Assembly (NCBI GenBank): GCA_040119125.1
Contig: JBEDTR010000007.1
Coordinates: forward strand, 1 to 64,000
Source: Pacificitalea sp040119125
Lineage (GTDB): Bacteria; Pseudomonadota; Alphaproteobacteria; Rhodobacterales; Rhodobacteraceae
Length of the DNA: 64,000 bases
Direction of reading: 5' to 3'
The position numbers and the translations under genes are program-made. Positions within the stretch are counted from its first letter, which is position 1. The number at the start of each line of letters is the position of its first letter. Shown piece after piece: positions 25,763 through 34,612 of the stretch. The notes below the pieces were generated by a model. The model searched no databases and was not told the origin of the DNA. It was given only the letters and a program-made list of their open reading frames with translations.

Positions 25763-26767
25763 ATGACGGTTACGGTAGGGATCAACGGCTTCGGGCGGAT
25801 CGGACGCTGCACTCTGGCCGGGATCGCAGAAAGCGCCCGCAACGATGTGCAGGTGGTCAAGATCAACGCCACCGGCCCTATCGAGACCAACGCCCATCTG
25901 CTGCGGTTCGACAGCGTGCATGGCCGGTTCGGCGGCGATGTTCGGGTGTCGGGCGATACGCTCGATTTGGGGCGCGGCCCGATGGAGGTGTTTTCGACCT
26001 ACGACCCGCAAGAGCTTGATTGGGAAGGCTGCGACGTCGTGCTGGAATGCACGGGGCAGTTCAATGACGGGCTGAAATCGGCGGTGCATCTGGAGCGCGG
26101 CGCGAAAAAAGTGCTGATCTCCGCGCCCGCGTCCAATGTTGACCGCACCATCGTCTATGGCGTCAATCACCGCGCGTTGGAGCCGGGCGACCGGATGATC
26201 TCCAACGGGTCCTGCACCACCAATTGTCTGGCCCCGCTGGCCAAGGTGCTCAACGACGCCATCGGTATTGAGCGCGGCATCATGACGACCGTGCACAGCT
26301 ATACCGGCGATCAGCCCACACTGGACCGGCGGCACAGCGATCTCTACCGCGCCCGCGCCGCCGCCATGGCGATGATCCCCACCTCGACCGGCGCCGCGAA
26401 GGCGATTTCCGAGGTGCTGCCCGAACTGGAAGGCCGTCTTGACGGGTCCGCCATGCGGGTGCCCACGCCCAACGTCTCCGCCGTTGATCTGACGTTCGAA
26501 GCCGCGCGCAGCGTCACGGTGGAGGACGTGAACGAAGTCGTCCGCGAGGCCGCCGCCGGGCATATGGGCGCGGTGCTGTCCTATGATCCCGCGCCCAAGG
26601 TCTCGATTGACTTCAACCACACCGCCTATTCGTCTATCTTCGCGCCAGACCAGACAAAAGTCGTCGGCGGCCGCACGGTGCGGGTGTTGGCATGGTATGA
26701 CAACGAATGGGGCTTCTCCTGCCGGATGGCAGATGTCGCGGGCGCGATGGGACGGCTTCTTCACTGA
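25763..26767 (+). CDS. gap: glyceraldehyde-3-phosphate dehydrogenase, paralogue 1 (possibly NADP-preferring)
   Basis: 334 residues, full length, with CAGGAGATGG before the ATG. The catalytic C151 (SCTTNC) and H178 (TTVHSYTGDQ) are intact. After the NAD-binding beta strand the usual Asp is replaced: INATG (A36) instead of INDLG in paralogue 2 at 27271. The loop before the Arg-rich helix reads LDRRHSDL where classical NAD enzymes have LDLPHKDL. Both changes are of the kind linked to loss of NAD selectivity, so use of NADP is inferred. Followed directly by a small membrane-protein gene. Confidence 0.93.
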   Translation: MTVTVGINGFGRIGRCTLAGIAESARNDVQVVKINATGPIETNAHLLRFDSVHGRFGGDVRVSGDTLDLGRGPMEVFSTYDPQELDWEGCDVVLECTGQFNDGLKSAVHLERGAKKVLISAPASNVDRTIVYGVNHRALEPGDRMISNGSCTTNCLAPLAKVLNDAIGIERGIMTTVHSYTGDQPTLDRRHSDLYRARAAAMAMIPTSTGAAKAISEVLPELEGRLDGSAMRVPTPNVSAVDLTFEAARSVTVEDVNEVVREAAAGHMGAVLSYDPAPKVSIDFNHTAYSSIFAPDQTKVVGGRTVRVLAWYDNEWGFSCRMADVAGAMGRLLH

Positions 26768-26784
26768 CAGGAGCATCCCCGCGC

Positions 26785-26928
26785 GTGACCAACCGTATCG
26801 CCCTGGCGCTTGCGCTGATCGTTCTGGCGGTCATCGCCGCGGATTTCTATGTCCAAGACGGCGAGGGCCTGCTGGTGGCAAGCCGCATGTTTCTGGATCT
26901 GCTTGACTGGGTCGCGTTCTGGCGCTGA
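26785..26928 (+). CDS. small single-pass membrane protein downstream of gap
   Basis: 47 residues from a GTG at 26785 with CAGGAG upstream. It has one hydrophobic helix (IALALALIVLAVIAADFYV) and an amphipathic tail ending LLDWVAFWR. It begins 17 bases after the gap stop, so the two are co-transcribed. I recall similar small proteins next to gap in Rhodobacteraceae; function unknown. Confidence 0.7.
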   Translation: MTNRIALALALIVLAVIAADFYVQDGEGLLVASRMFLDLLDWVAFWR

Positions 26929-27270
26929 GCCATGGGGCGACGTTGGGGTCTGCGGGCCGCGGATGGGCCAAACGGCGCGATAGGTGCCGCAGCTCATCTT
27001 TGACGCTCCGGTCTCCCCGCTGTCGCCGTGACGGGGTGCGTGAGTGCGGCCCCATGCGGGCCGCTCACCCCGAGCCAGATCCTCACGCTTCCTTGCTTGC
27101 GTTCTTCGCCCTGCGGGCTAGCCTTCTGCCTGAGCCGCACTGTGGGGCCGGGGCGCAGGGGGCAGGCTGTCGCAACACCTTGACCTTTCGCGCCGAACTC
27201 GCATGTTAGCGTCAACATTCCCGGGGCCGCGCGCCGTGCCGGCCCCTCCGTGTCAAATGGGAGATCCAAC
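26929..27270 (+). other. 342-bp intergenic region between the two gap genes
   Basis: No gene seen. There is a GC-rich hairpin-prone first part (inverted CCCCATGC-type elements near 27050-27080) and a promoter candidate at 27180-27209 for the second gap gene. Confidence 0.45.
27180..27209 (+). promoter_or_regulatory. candidate sigma-70 promoter of gap paralogue 2
   Basis: TTGACC (27180-27185), an 18-bp spacer and TGTTAG (27204-27209) lie 61 bp upstream of the ATG. The -35 box is good and the -10 is weak, as is common in this group. Confidence 0.4.
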
Positions 27271-28272
27271 ATGACCGTCAAAGTCGCCATCAACGGGTTC
27301 GGCCGCATCGGCCGCAACGTGCTCCGCGGTATCATCGAATCCGGCCGCACCGATATCGAGGTCGTGGCGATCAACGATCTCGGCCCGGTCGAAACCAACG
27401 CTCATCTGCTGCGCTATGACAGCGTGCATGGCCGCTTCCCCGCCGAGGTGAAAGTGTCGGGCGATACCATGGATGTGGGCCAAGGCCCGATCAAGGTCAC
27501 CGCCCTGCGCGACCCGCGCGAGCTGCCTTGGGGCGATGTCGATATCGCGCTGGAATGCACCGGCCTGTTCACCGCGCGTGACAAGGCTGCCGCGCATCTC
27601 GAAAACGGCTCCAGCCGCGTGTTGATTTCCGCGCCCGGTGCCAATGCCGATAAAACCATCGTCTATGGCGTGAACCACGAAAGCCTGACCGCCGAGGATC
27701 TGGTTGTTTCGAACGCCTCTTGCACCACCAACTGTCTGGCCCCCGTGGCCAAGGTGCTCAACGATGAGATCGGCATCGTCAAAGGCTTCATGACCACCGT
27801 GCACAGCTATACCGGCGATCAGCCGACGCTCGACACGATGCATAAGGATCTCTACCGCGCGCGGGCTGCTGGCCTGTCGATGATCCCCACGTCGACCGGT
27901 GCCGCCAAGGCCGTGGGTCTGGTTCTGCCCGAACTGAACGGCAAGCTCGACGGCGTGGCGATCCGGGTGCCGACGCCCAATGTGTCGGTCGTTGACCTGA
28001 CGTTTGAAGCCGCCCGCGACACGACGGTCGAGGAGATCAACAACGCCATCCGCGCCGCCGCCGAAGGCCCGATGAAGGGCGTTCTGGGCCTGACCGATGA
28101 GCCGCTGGTATCGGTTGATTTCAACCACAACCCGCAGAGCTCGACCTTCGCCACCGACCAGACCAAGGTTCTGGAAGGCACGATGTGCCGCATCCTGACG
28201 TGGTATGACAACGAATGGGGCTTCTCCAACCGCATGGCCGACACGGCCGTGGCCATGGGCAAGCTCCTCTGA
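27271..28272 (+). CDS. gap: glyceraldehyde-3-phosphate dehydrogenase, paralogue 2 (NAD type)
   Basis: 333 residues from the ATG at 27271, preceded by GGGAGA. Catalytic C151 and H178 are present. The NAD-binding strand ends in INDLG with D36 kept, the normal NAD-selective residue. It is very similar to paralogue 1, so the pair arose by duplication. It has its own promoter candidate and a terminator, so it is controlled separately from paralogue 1. This is probably the main glycolytic enzyme. Confidence 0.95.
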   Translation: MTVKVAINGFGRIGRNVLRGIIESGRTDIEVVAINDLGPVETNAHLLRYDSVHGRFPAEVKVSGDTMDVGQGPIKVTALRDPRELPWGDVDIALECTGLFTARDKAAAHLENGSSRVLISAPGANADKTIVYGVNHESLTAEDLVVSNASCTTNCLAPVAKVLNDEIGIVKGFMTTVHSYTGDQPTLDTMHKDLYRARAAGLSMIPTSTGAAKAVGLVLPELNGKLDGVAIRVPTPNVSVVDLTFEAARDTTVEEINNAIRAAAEGPMKGVLGLTDEPLVSVDFNHNPQSSTFATDQTKVLEGTMCRILTWYDNEWGFSNRMADTAVAMGKLL

Positions 28273-28301
28273 TCGGACGCGATCCGAAATGACTGGGGGA
28301 A

Positions 28302-28326
28302 GGGCATCGCGTGGCGGTGCCCTTTT
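28302..28326 (+). terminator. terminator after gap paralogue 2
   Basis: A 9-bp stem (GGGCATCGC / GCGGTGCCC, one T-G) with a short loop is followed by TTTTT. Confidence 0.8.
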
Positions 28327-28359
28327 TCGTTGGAGGGTCTGGGGCGCGGCGCAACCTGA

Positions 28360-28544
28360 GCCTGCCCGTGGGGTGGCGCTGCTCCGGTGGTGCGGGTGTG
28401 CTTTATGGCTGTCACAACCCTCCCCGCTTCGAGGTCAGCGAGAGCCCCCAAAGCGCCAGCCCGCGAGGACGGGCAGGCGCTCGCCCGCGCGCTTCGCTTG
28501 CTCGCGGGCGGATGCGCGCAGGTCGCAGGTCTGGTCCGACATGA
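28360..28544 (+). repeat. hairpin repeat copy 2a
   Basis: A complete unit with GTGTGCTTTATGG, CCTCCCCGCTTCGAGG and both hairpins. The first hairpin loop reads CGAGGA. Confidence 0.88.
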
Positions 28545-28729
28545 GCCTGCCCGTGGGGTGGCGCTGCTCGGTTGGTGCGGGTGTGCTTTATGTCGGCCAC
28601 ACTCCTCCCCGTTCAGAGGTTAGCGTGAGGTAGCAAAGCGCCAGCCCGCTGGGACGGGCAGGCGCTCGCCCGCGCGCTTCGCTTGCTCGCGGGCGGATGC
28701 GCTTCGGACGAAGGTCTGGTGCGACATCA
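28545..28729 (+). repeat. hairpin repeat copy 2b
   Basis: A complete unit. It carries TTAGCGTGAGG where copy 2a has TCAGCGAGAG, a change shared with copy 2c. Confidence 0.88.
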
Positions 28730-28900
28730 GCCTGCCCGGGGGTGGCGCAGCTCCGGTGGTGCGGGTGTGCTTACGGCTGTCACAGCCCTCCCCGTTCAGA
28801 GGTTAGCGTGAGGTGAGAAAGCGCCAGCCCGCTGGGACGGGCAGACGCTCGCTCTCGCGCCATTCGGGCTTGTCCGAGAGCGGATGCGCTCAGGGCGCGC
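28730..28900 (+). repeat. hairpin repeat copy 2c, second stem with compensatory change
   Basis: The second stem is CGCTCTCG (28850-28857) with CGAGAGCG (28875-28882), with both arms altered from the family form and pairing kept. The first hairpin has one disrupting change (CAGACGCT). Confidence 0.88.
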
Positions 28901-28928
28901 GCGCGCGTCACCGCCCTACCCCGCGCAT

Positions 28929-28957
28929 AAAAAAACGGGCCCCGCAGGGCCCGTTTT
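28929..28957 (-). terminator. terminator after pntB
   Basis: An 8-bp stem (ACGGGCCC / GGGCCCGT, loop CGCA) has a T run on the minus strand and T's on the plus strand, so it is bidirectional. It is 21 bases after the pntB stop. Confidence 0.85.
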
Positions 28958-28977
28958 CCTCATCTTGTAACTGGCGC

Positions 28978-30414
28978 TCAGCTGCTCATCTTTCCCAGAA
29001 GCGCGTTGAGCGAGTCCTTGGCGTCGCCGTAGAACATGCGCGTGTTCTCTTTGTAGAACAGCGGGTTCTCGATGCCGGAATAGCCGGTGCCCTGACCGCG
29101 CTTCGACACGAAGACGCTCTTGGCTTTCCAGACTTCCAGCACCGGCATGCCAGCGATGGGCGAGTTGGGATCGTCCTGAGCCGCCGGGTTGACGATGTCG
29201 TTGGAGCCGATGACGATCACCACGTCGGTCGAAGGGAAATCGTCGTTGATTTCCTCCATTTCCAACACGATGTCATAGGGCACCTTGGCTTCGGCCAAGA
29301 GCACGTTCATGTGCCCCGGCAGACGGCCCGCGACGGGGTGGATGGCGAAACGCACGGTTTTGCCCTGCGCCCGCAGACGGCGGGTCAGCTCGCTCACCGA
29401 TTGCTGCGCCTGCGCCACCGCCATGCCGTAACCCGGCACGATGACCACGCTGTCAGCATCGTCGAGCGCCTGTGCCACACCATCGGCGTCGATTGCGATC
29501 TGCTCGCCCTCGACCTCCATGGCGGGGCCGGAGCTGCCGCCAAAGCCGCCAAGGATCACCGACACGAACGACCGGTTCATCGCCTTGCACATGATGTAGC
29601 TCAAGATCGCCCCGGAGGAGCCGACAAGCGCACCGGTCACGATCAGCAAATCATTGCCCAGCGTGAAACCAATGGCCGAAGCCGCCCAGCCGGAATAGCT
29701 GTTCAGCATCGACACCACCACAGGCATGTCGGCGCCGCCGATGCCCATGATTAAATGGTAGCCGATGAAGAAGGCCAGAAGCGACATCAAGAGCAGCGCC
29801 CAGAACCCGGCACCGTTGACGTAGAGGATCAACAGCAGCAGCGACAGGATCGCCGCGCCCGCGTTCAGCGCGTGACCGCCCGGCAGCTTTTGTGCCGCAG
29901 AGGACACTTTGCCCGCCAGCTTGCCAAAGGCGATGACGGAGCCGGTGAAGGTGATCGCGCCGATAAACACGCCGAGGAACACCTCGACCTTCAGGATCGC
30001 GATCTCAACGCCGGTCTTATGCGCCAGAACACCCGCGAACCCCTGCAGGGCGTCACGTTCGATCAGCGGCATGTCCATCACGCGCGCCAGTTCGATATGG
30101 GCGTTATAGCCGATGAACACGGCCGCCAGACCGACAAAGCTGTGCAGCGCCGCGACAAGCTGCGGCATCTCGGTCATTTCGACCTTGCCCGCCACATAGT
30201 AGCCCGCGCCCGAGCCGATCGCGACCGCCAGCAAGATCCATCCCAAACCGCCGACACCGGGGCCAAAGATCGTTGCAACCACGGCCAGCGCCATGCCTGC
30301 GATACCATACCAGACAGCGCGTTTCGCGCTCTCCTGTCCAGACAACCCCCCGAGAGAGAGGATGAAGAGAACCGTCGCCGCGATATATGCGGCGGAAACC
30401 AGTCCGATGCTCAT
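28978..30414 (-). CDS. pntB: NAD(P) transhydrogenase subunit beta
   Basis: 478 residues. About nine membrane helices in the first 270 residues form the proton channel, and the C-terminal dIII domain binds NADP(H), with GYGMAVAQAQ near residue 330 and the V-I-G-S-N-D-I-V-N-P motif near 410. It drives NADPH formation from NADH with the proton gradient. The start is 15 bp after pntA, so it is one operon, ended by a strong hairpin. Full length and intact. Confidence 0.97.
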   Translation of the reverse strand: MSIGLVSAAYIAATVLFILSLGGLSGQESAKRAVWYGIAGMALAVVATIFGPGVGGLGWILLAVAIGSGAGYYVAGKVEMTEMPQLVAALHSFVGLAAVFIGYNAHIELARVMDMPLIERDALQGFAGVLAHKTGVEIAILKVEVFLGVFIGAITFTGSVIAFGKLAGKVSSAAQKLPGGHALNAGAAILSLLLLILYVNGAGFWALLLMSLLAFFIGYHLIMGIGGADMPVVVSMLNSYSGWAASAIGFTLGNDLLIVTGALVGSSGAILSYIMCKAMNRSFVSVILGGFGGSSGPAMEVEGEQIAIDADGVAQALDDADSVVIVPGYGMAVAQAQQSVSELTRRLRAQGKTVRFAIHPVAGRLPGHMNVLLAEAKVPYDIVLEMEEINDDFPSTDVVIVIGSNDIVNPAAQDDPNSPIAGMPVLEVWKAKSVFVSKRGQGTGYSGIENPLFYKENTRMFYGDAKDSLNALLGKMSS

Positions 30415-30429
30415 TGTCCCTGCTCCCCC

Positions 30430-32004
30430 TTAAGATTTCTGGAACATGGCAAGCATCCGGCGCGTCACAAGGAAGCCGCCGACGATGTTGATGCTTGCGA
30501 TAAGAACCGAGACGAAGCTCAGCAGCGTCACGAGGAATGACCCCGATCCGATCTGCAGCACCGCGCCCAGAATGATGATGCCGGAAATGGCATTGGTGAC
30601 GGCCATCAGCGGCGTGTGCAGCGAATGGCTGACGTTCCAGATCACTTGGAAACCGATGAAACAGGCCAGCACGAACACGATGAAGTGGCTCATGAAGCTG
30701 GCAGGCGCAAAGGCCCCGACAAGGGCGATCAGAACCGCGCCTGCGACCAACAGGGTCACATGGCTTTTGGTCTGCGCCTTGAAGGCCGCGATTTCGGCGG
30801 CGCGGCGTTCCTCAGGGGTCAGCTCCTTGGCTTTTTCCTTGGGCTTCTGGGCCGCGATGGCCTTCACCTTGGGCGGGGGCGGCGGGAAGGTCACGTCGCC
30901 CGCATGGGTCACGGTCGCGCCGCGGATCACGTCGTCATCCATGTCATGATTGACCGCGCCGTCCTTATCGGGCGTCAGATCGGTCATCATGTGGCGGATG
31001 TTATTGGCGTAGAGCGTCGAGCTCTGCGTGGCCATCCGGCTGGGGAAGTCGGTGTAGCCGACGATGGTGACACCGTTATCGGTGACGATCTTTTCGTCTT
31101 TGACGGTCAGCTCACAGTTGCCGCCACGCTCGGCGGCGAGATCGACGATCACGGAGCCGGGCTTCATCAGCTCGACCATGTCGCGGGTCCAGAGCACCGG
31201 CGCGTCACGGTTCGGGATCAGCGCGGTGGTGATGACGATGTCGATTTCCGGCGCAAGCTCGCGGAATTTCTCCAGCTGCTTTTCGCGGAATTCGGGGCTG
31301 GACGGCGCGGCGTATCCACCGGTTTCGGCCCCGTCTGCGGCTTTCTCCTCGAAGTCGAGATAGACGAATTCTGCGCCCATCGACTCGATCTGCTCGGCCA
31401 CTTCGGGCCGCACGTCAAAGGCGTAGGTCATCGCGCCGAGCGACGTCGACGTGCCGATGGCGGCCAGACCTGCGACGCCAGCGCCGACGATCAGCACCTT
31501 GGCGGGCGGCACTTTACCTGCGGCAGTCACCTGACCGGTGAAGAAGCGGCCAAAGTTGTTGCCGGCCTCGATTACCGCGCGATAGCCCGCGATATTGGCC
31601 ATCGAGCTCAGCGCGTCCATCTTCTGGGCGCGGCTGATGCGCGGCACCATATCCATGGCGATGACGCTGGCGCCGGTGGCCTTGCAGTCCTCCAGCAGCG
31701 TCTCGTTGCTGCCCGGATAGAAGAAGGAGATCAGCAGCTGACCGTCACGCAGATGGCCGACCTCGGTTTCGCTGGGGGGGCGCACTTTGGCGACCACATC
31801 GGATGCGGTCCAAAGCGCCGCGGCATCCGCCAGCACTTCGACGCCAGCAGCCTCATAGGCGGCGTCGGTAAAGCCCGCTGCCGCACCAGCCCCGGATTCA
31901 ACTGCGCATTCATAGCCCAGCTTCTGCAACATGCGTGCAGAGTCAGGTGTCATCGCGACGCGCGACTCTCCTGAAAATACCTCTTTCGGTGTCCCGATTT
32001 TCAC
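30430..32004 (-). CDS. pntA: NAD(P) transhydrogenase subunit alpha
   Basis: 524 residues from a GTG at 32004 that follows AAGGGAACTTCCATC; the frame is open above it but has no ribosome site. It is the fused form: NAD(H)-binding dI domain (about 1-380, beginning KIGTPKEVF and including RAQKMDALSSMANIAGYRAV), a proline/lysine-rich linker (PPPPPKVKA), then the dII membrane part with about four helices. In many alphaproteobacteria this subunit is split into two genes; here it is single. First gene of pntAB. Confidence 0.96.
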   Translation of the reverse strand: MKIGTPKEVFSGESRVAMTPDSARMLQKLGYECAVESGAGAAAGFTDAAYEAAGVEVLADAAALWTASDVVAKVRPPSETEVGHLRDGQLLISFFYPGSNETLLEDCKATGASVIAMDMVPRISRAQKMDALSSMANIAGYRAVIEAGNNFGRFFTGQVTAAGKVPPAKVLIVGAGVAGLAAIGTSTSLGAMTYAFDVRPEVAEQIESMGAEFVYLDFEEKAADGAETGGYAAPSSPEFREKQLEKFRELAPEIDIVITTALIPNRDAPVLWTRDMVELMKPGSVIVDLAAERGGNCELTVKDEKIVTDNGVTIVGYTDFPSRMATQSSTLYANNIRHMMTDLTPDKDGAVNHDMDDDVIRGATVTHAGDVTFPPPPPKVKAIAAQKPKEKAKELTPEERRAAEIAAFKAQTKSHVTLLVAGAVLIALVGAFAPASFMSHFIVFVLACFIGFQVIWNVSHSLHTPLMAVTNAISGIIILGAVLQIGSGSFLVTLLSFVSVLIASINIVGGFLVTRRMLAMFQKS

Positions 32005-32235
32005 GATGGAAGTTCCCTTTCTCCGTCCCCCTGCCCATGTGCGCCGCACATGACGGGCCTTTGGGTCGGGCAGGAATTAACATTCCGCAACATTCTTTCG
32101 CAACCAGACTTTTCCCAAGGGAAAGCCATCGAGGCGCGGATTGCACGGTGGATCTTGCTAATTCGACACTGTGAAATCGACTTGCGCCATGTTGCACAGC
32201 AAAAGGAGAGAGAAGCGGCAGCGGTGCGAACGTGC

Positions 32236-33024
32236 TCAGGCGGTTTTCAGCACCGCGGAGCGGCCTTGACCGATCCAGTCATGCAAAGCCGCGCCAAATG
32301 CCTCGAAAAGAGGCCGTGATACCGGATCCTGCGCCGCGCGATACTCGGGATGCCACTGCACCGACATGGTGAAACCGGGCGCATCCTTGATATAGATCGC
32401 CTCGGGGGTGCCGTCGGGGGCGGTGCCGTCGATCACCACGCGCGGTCCGGGCTGTTTGATCCCCTGCCCGTGCAGTGTGTTGGTCATCACCTCCGGCGCG
32501 CCGAACATCTGCGCAAACGGCCCGTCTGGAGTGAAGGTGACCTTGTGGCGCAGCTCGAAACGTTCCTCCAGCGTGCCATCGGGCGGCATGCGGTGGTTCA
32601 TCCGGCCCGGCAGATCGCGGATTTCGGGATAGAGCGTGCCCCCCATCGCGACATTGACCTCCTGAAATCCGCGGCACACGCCCATGAAGGGCTGGCCCCG
32701 GTCCACCAATTTGCGGATCAGCGGCAGGGTGATCGCATCACGAGCCCGGTCAAACGCGCCATGCGCCGCCGTCTCAGGTTCGCCATATTCCGCCGGATGC
32801 ACATTGGGACGTCCGCCGGTGAACAAAAAGCCGTCGAAGGTTTCCAGCAGTTCGTCAATGCTCAGATAAGCCGGGTCAGCGGGGATCAGCAGCGGAAGCG
32901 CCTCACTGACGGCGCTCACAGCCTCGGAGTTCATCGCGCCGGTCGCATGGGCGGGATAGGTGTTGTTCAGCATGTGGCTGTTGCAGATGATGCCCACGAC
33001 GGGGCGGGTGTGCGCACGCGGCAT
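32236..33024 (-). CDS. class I glutamine amidotransferase-like hydrolase (peptidase C26, PuuD-like)
   Basis: 262 residues. The catalytic triad is the nucleophile Cys in MGVCRGFQEVN and the His/Glu pair in VQWHPEYRA. The N-terminal strand RPVVGIICN is typical of gamma-glutamyl-GABA hydrolases. It could hydrolyse gamma-glutamyl amides in polyamine breakdown, but no polyamine genes are near, so the substrate is uncertain. It stands alone, with long spacers on both sides. Confidence 0.85.
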   Translation of the reverse strand: MPRAHTRPVVGIICNSHMLNNTYPAHATGAMNSEAVSAVSEALPLLIPADPAYLSIDELLETFDGFLFTGGRPNVHPAEYGEPETAAHGAFDRARDAITLPLIRKLVDRGQPFMGVCRGFQEVNVAMGGTLYPEIRDLPGRMNHRMPPDGTLEERFELRHKVTFTPDGPFAQMFGAPEVMTNTLHGQGIKQPGPRVVIDGTAPDGTPEAIYIKDAPGFTMSVQWHPEYRAAQDPVSRPLFEAFGAALHDWIGQGRSAVLKTA

Positions 33025-33463
33025 ATTGAGAACCGTAGAGGTGGGGATCAGGACGTCCCGAGGCTAGACCAAAGAGATACGAGCCGAAAGGGCCGAATTT
33101 CCCGCGCCGGGCAGGCTTTGCAGAACAGAGACCCGATTGCCGCGCCTCTTTGCGAATGCCAATCCAATCGCGCCAAAGGCTATGTCATTCCACATTCGCG
33201 CGATGCCTGCTTGGCGGGCGGGGATACATGCTCCGTGCACAGGTTTCGACCGATCTCAAGACTTACGTTGCGCTAATACAAACAGTTGCAACCATCACGG
33301 ACGCGTGTTGTGCGCATATGCACAGCATGCAGGATCATTTTCGTCAATTTCCGAAATGGGTGGCACGGGCCATATCAGTCTCATCACAGGGCGACACGAA
33401 CCGACGCCCTAGGAAATCACATAACGGCGCTCCTCCCGGCGCCCCCACTTAAAGGACGATATC
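33025..33463. other. 439-bp intergenic region, no gene seen
   Basis: This stretch is less GC-rich than its surroundings. It should hold the promoters of the leftward C26 hydrolase and of the rightward repeat protein. A small inverted repeat (GGCGC TCCTCCC GGCGCC, about 33427-33445) lies just before the repeat-protein start. Confidence 0.45.
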
Positions 33464-34012
33464 ATGACCACTAACTTCATCACCGCAGGCATCGCCGCTC
33501 TCGTGACCCTGACCGCCATCCCCGCCTCTGCCGACACCGCGCAGCTGGCTCGTTCGGTCGGCGTTGAGCCCGGCGTTTACTCCACCGCGCAGCTGGTTGA
33601 GCTGCAGGGCCTGACCGCCGAAGAAGGCAACCAGTTCCGCGTCAACCAGATCCTGTCGAACCCCGCCGGCAACACCGCAACCCGTGACACTACCACGGCA
33701 CGCATCGGCAACACCGCACAGCTGGCCGCTTCGGTCGGTGTCGAGCCCGGCACCTACTCCCTCGATCAGCTGACCGCACTGGTTGGCGCCCAAGGCGAAG
33801 GTGACGAGCAAGCCCGCGTCAACGCCCTGCGCGAAGGCGACGCTGCCACCGCGACCTCCTCGACCAACGCCGTTCAGTTGGCCGCTTCCCTCGGTGTCGA
33901 GCCGGGCGCCTACACGCTGAACCAGCTGACCCAGCTGAAGCGTCTGAGCAGCGACGATTCCGGCGCTGCACGTCTGCAGACCCGCGAAATCCTCGCCAAC
34001 CCGGCAGGCTAA
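33464..34012 (+). CDS. secreted protein made of three ~45-residue repeats, unknown function
   Basis: 182 residues. A signal peptide (about 1-23, cut after ASA) is followed by three repeats that start TAQLARSVGVEPG, TAQLAASVGVEPG and AVQLAASLGVEPG. Each continues xYSxxQL, a variable charged segment, and (in the first and third) ends with ILSNPAG or ILANPAG. There are no cysteines. Ribosome site AAAGGACG. A strong terminator follows, so it is monocistronic. I recognise no family. The codon use looks highly biased (CTG, GCC, ACC), which hints at high expression. Confidence 0.8.
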   Translation: MTTNFITAGIAALVTLTAIPASADTAQLARSVGVEPGVYSTAQLVELQGLTAEEGNQFRVNQILSNPAGNTATRDTTTARIGNTAQLAASVGVEPGTYSLDQLTALVGAQGEGDEQARVNALREGDAATATSSTNAVQLAASLGVEPGAYTLNQLTQLKRLSSDDSGAARLQTREILANPAG

Positions 34013-34047
34013 TTTCCCGCTTTCGTCTCCTGCGGACGGGAAAAGAG

Positions 34048-34079
34048 CGCGCGATCCCTTCGGGGGTCGCGCGTTTTTT
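34048..34079 (+). terminator. terminator after the repeat protein
   Basis: An 11-bp stem (CGCGCGATCCC / GGGGTCGCGCG, one wobble) with a TTCG-type loop is followed by TTTTTT. Confidence 0.88.
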
Positions 34080-34310
34080 CGTATGGTAGGGGTAGGTTGA
34101 GCTGGGTCAGGGCGCGGGAGGCGAGATGCGTGGCCACTGCGGATGCTATCGCGCGCGCCGGACCTTCGTTGATCTGGGACCGGGCGTCGCCCGCCGACTG
34201 GGATCGGCCCGCCTCGGTTCTGCTCCATGATCCTGATTGATGTGGGAACGGGCCGAGAGGCGCAGCACCCTGCATATGCGCCCAGTCACGTCAGGGCGCG
34301 CACATCCCAC

Positions 34311-34343
34311 GAAAAAGGGCGCGACCCCGACGGTCGCGCCCTT
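34311..34343 (-). terminator. terminator after the small lipoprotein gene
   Basis: A 12-bp stem (AAGGGCGCGACC / GGTCGCGCCCTT, 5-nt loop) is followed on the minus strand by a T run. It starts 24 bases past the lipoprotein stop. Confidence 0.8.
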
Positions 34344-34366
34344 GATAACATCGTTTGCAGCGTTCT

Positions 34367-34519
34367 TCAGCCGCCCAGCGCATCTTGCTGGTTGTCGCTG
34401 AAGCCCTGATCTTCGTCACTGGCCGTGTTCTTCTGCATCGGGCTGGTGCCACCGCCGGGCACGGTGCAGGCGGATAAGAAGCCAACGGCAATAAGGGCGA
34501 GAGTAAACGTACGGGTCAT
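34367..34519 (-). CDS. small lipoprotein
   Basis: 50 residues from the ATG at 34519, which follows TAGGAGATGAC. The N-terminal MTRTFTLALIAVGFLSAC is a lipoprotein signal with lipobox LSAC, so the mature protein is about 33 residues starting at Cys18. The rest is polar, with QKNTASDEDQGFSDNQQDAL. No family recognised. It lies 93 bp downstream of a small membrane protein on the same strand and has its own terminator. Confidence 0.75.
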   Translation of the reverse strand: MTRTFTLALIAVGFLSACTVPGGGTSPMQKNTASDEDQGFSDNQQDALGG

Positions 34520-34612
34520 GTCATCTCCTACAGGTGGGTGGCGTATGGGCGCGTTGACGCGGATCGGGCCGCGCAGATTTATGGGTCCGTCTTTGTCAGA
34601 CGGTCGTGCGGA

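Larger units (their letters stand above)
28360..28900 (+). repeat. repeat cluster 2: three tandem copies of the dispersed hairpin repeat
   Basis: Copies start at 28360, 28545 and 28730, an exact period of 185 bp twice. The cluster-specific linker (ATGCGC..., then GGTCTGGT(C/G)CGACAT) is shared by the first two. The cluster lies between convergent gap and pntB, each with its own terminator, so the repeats are not needed for termination. Confidence 0.92.
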
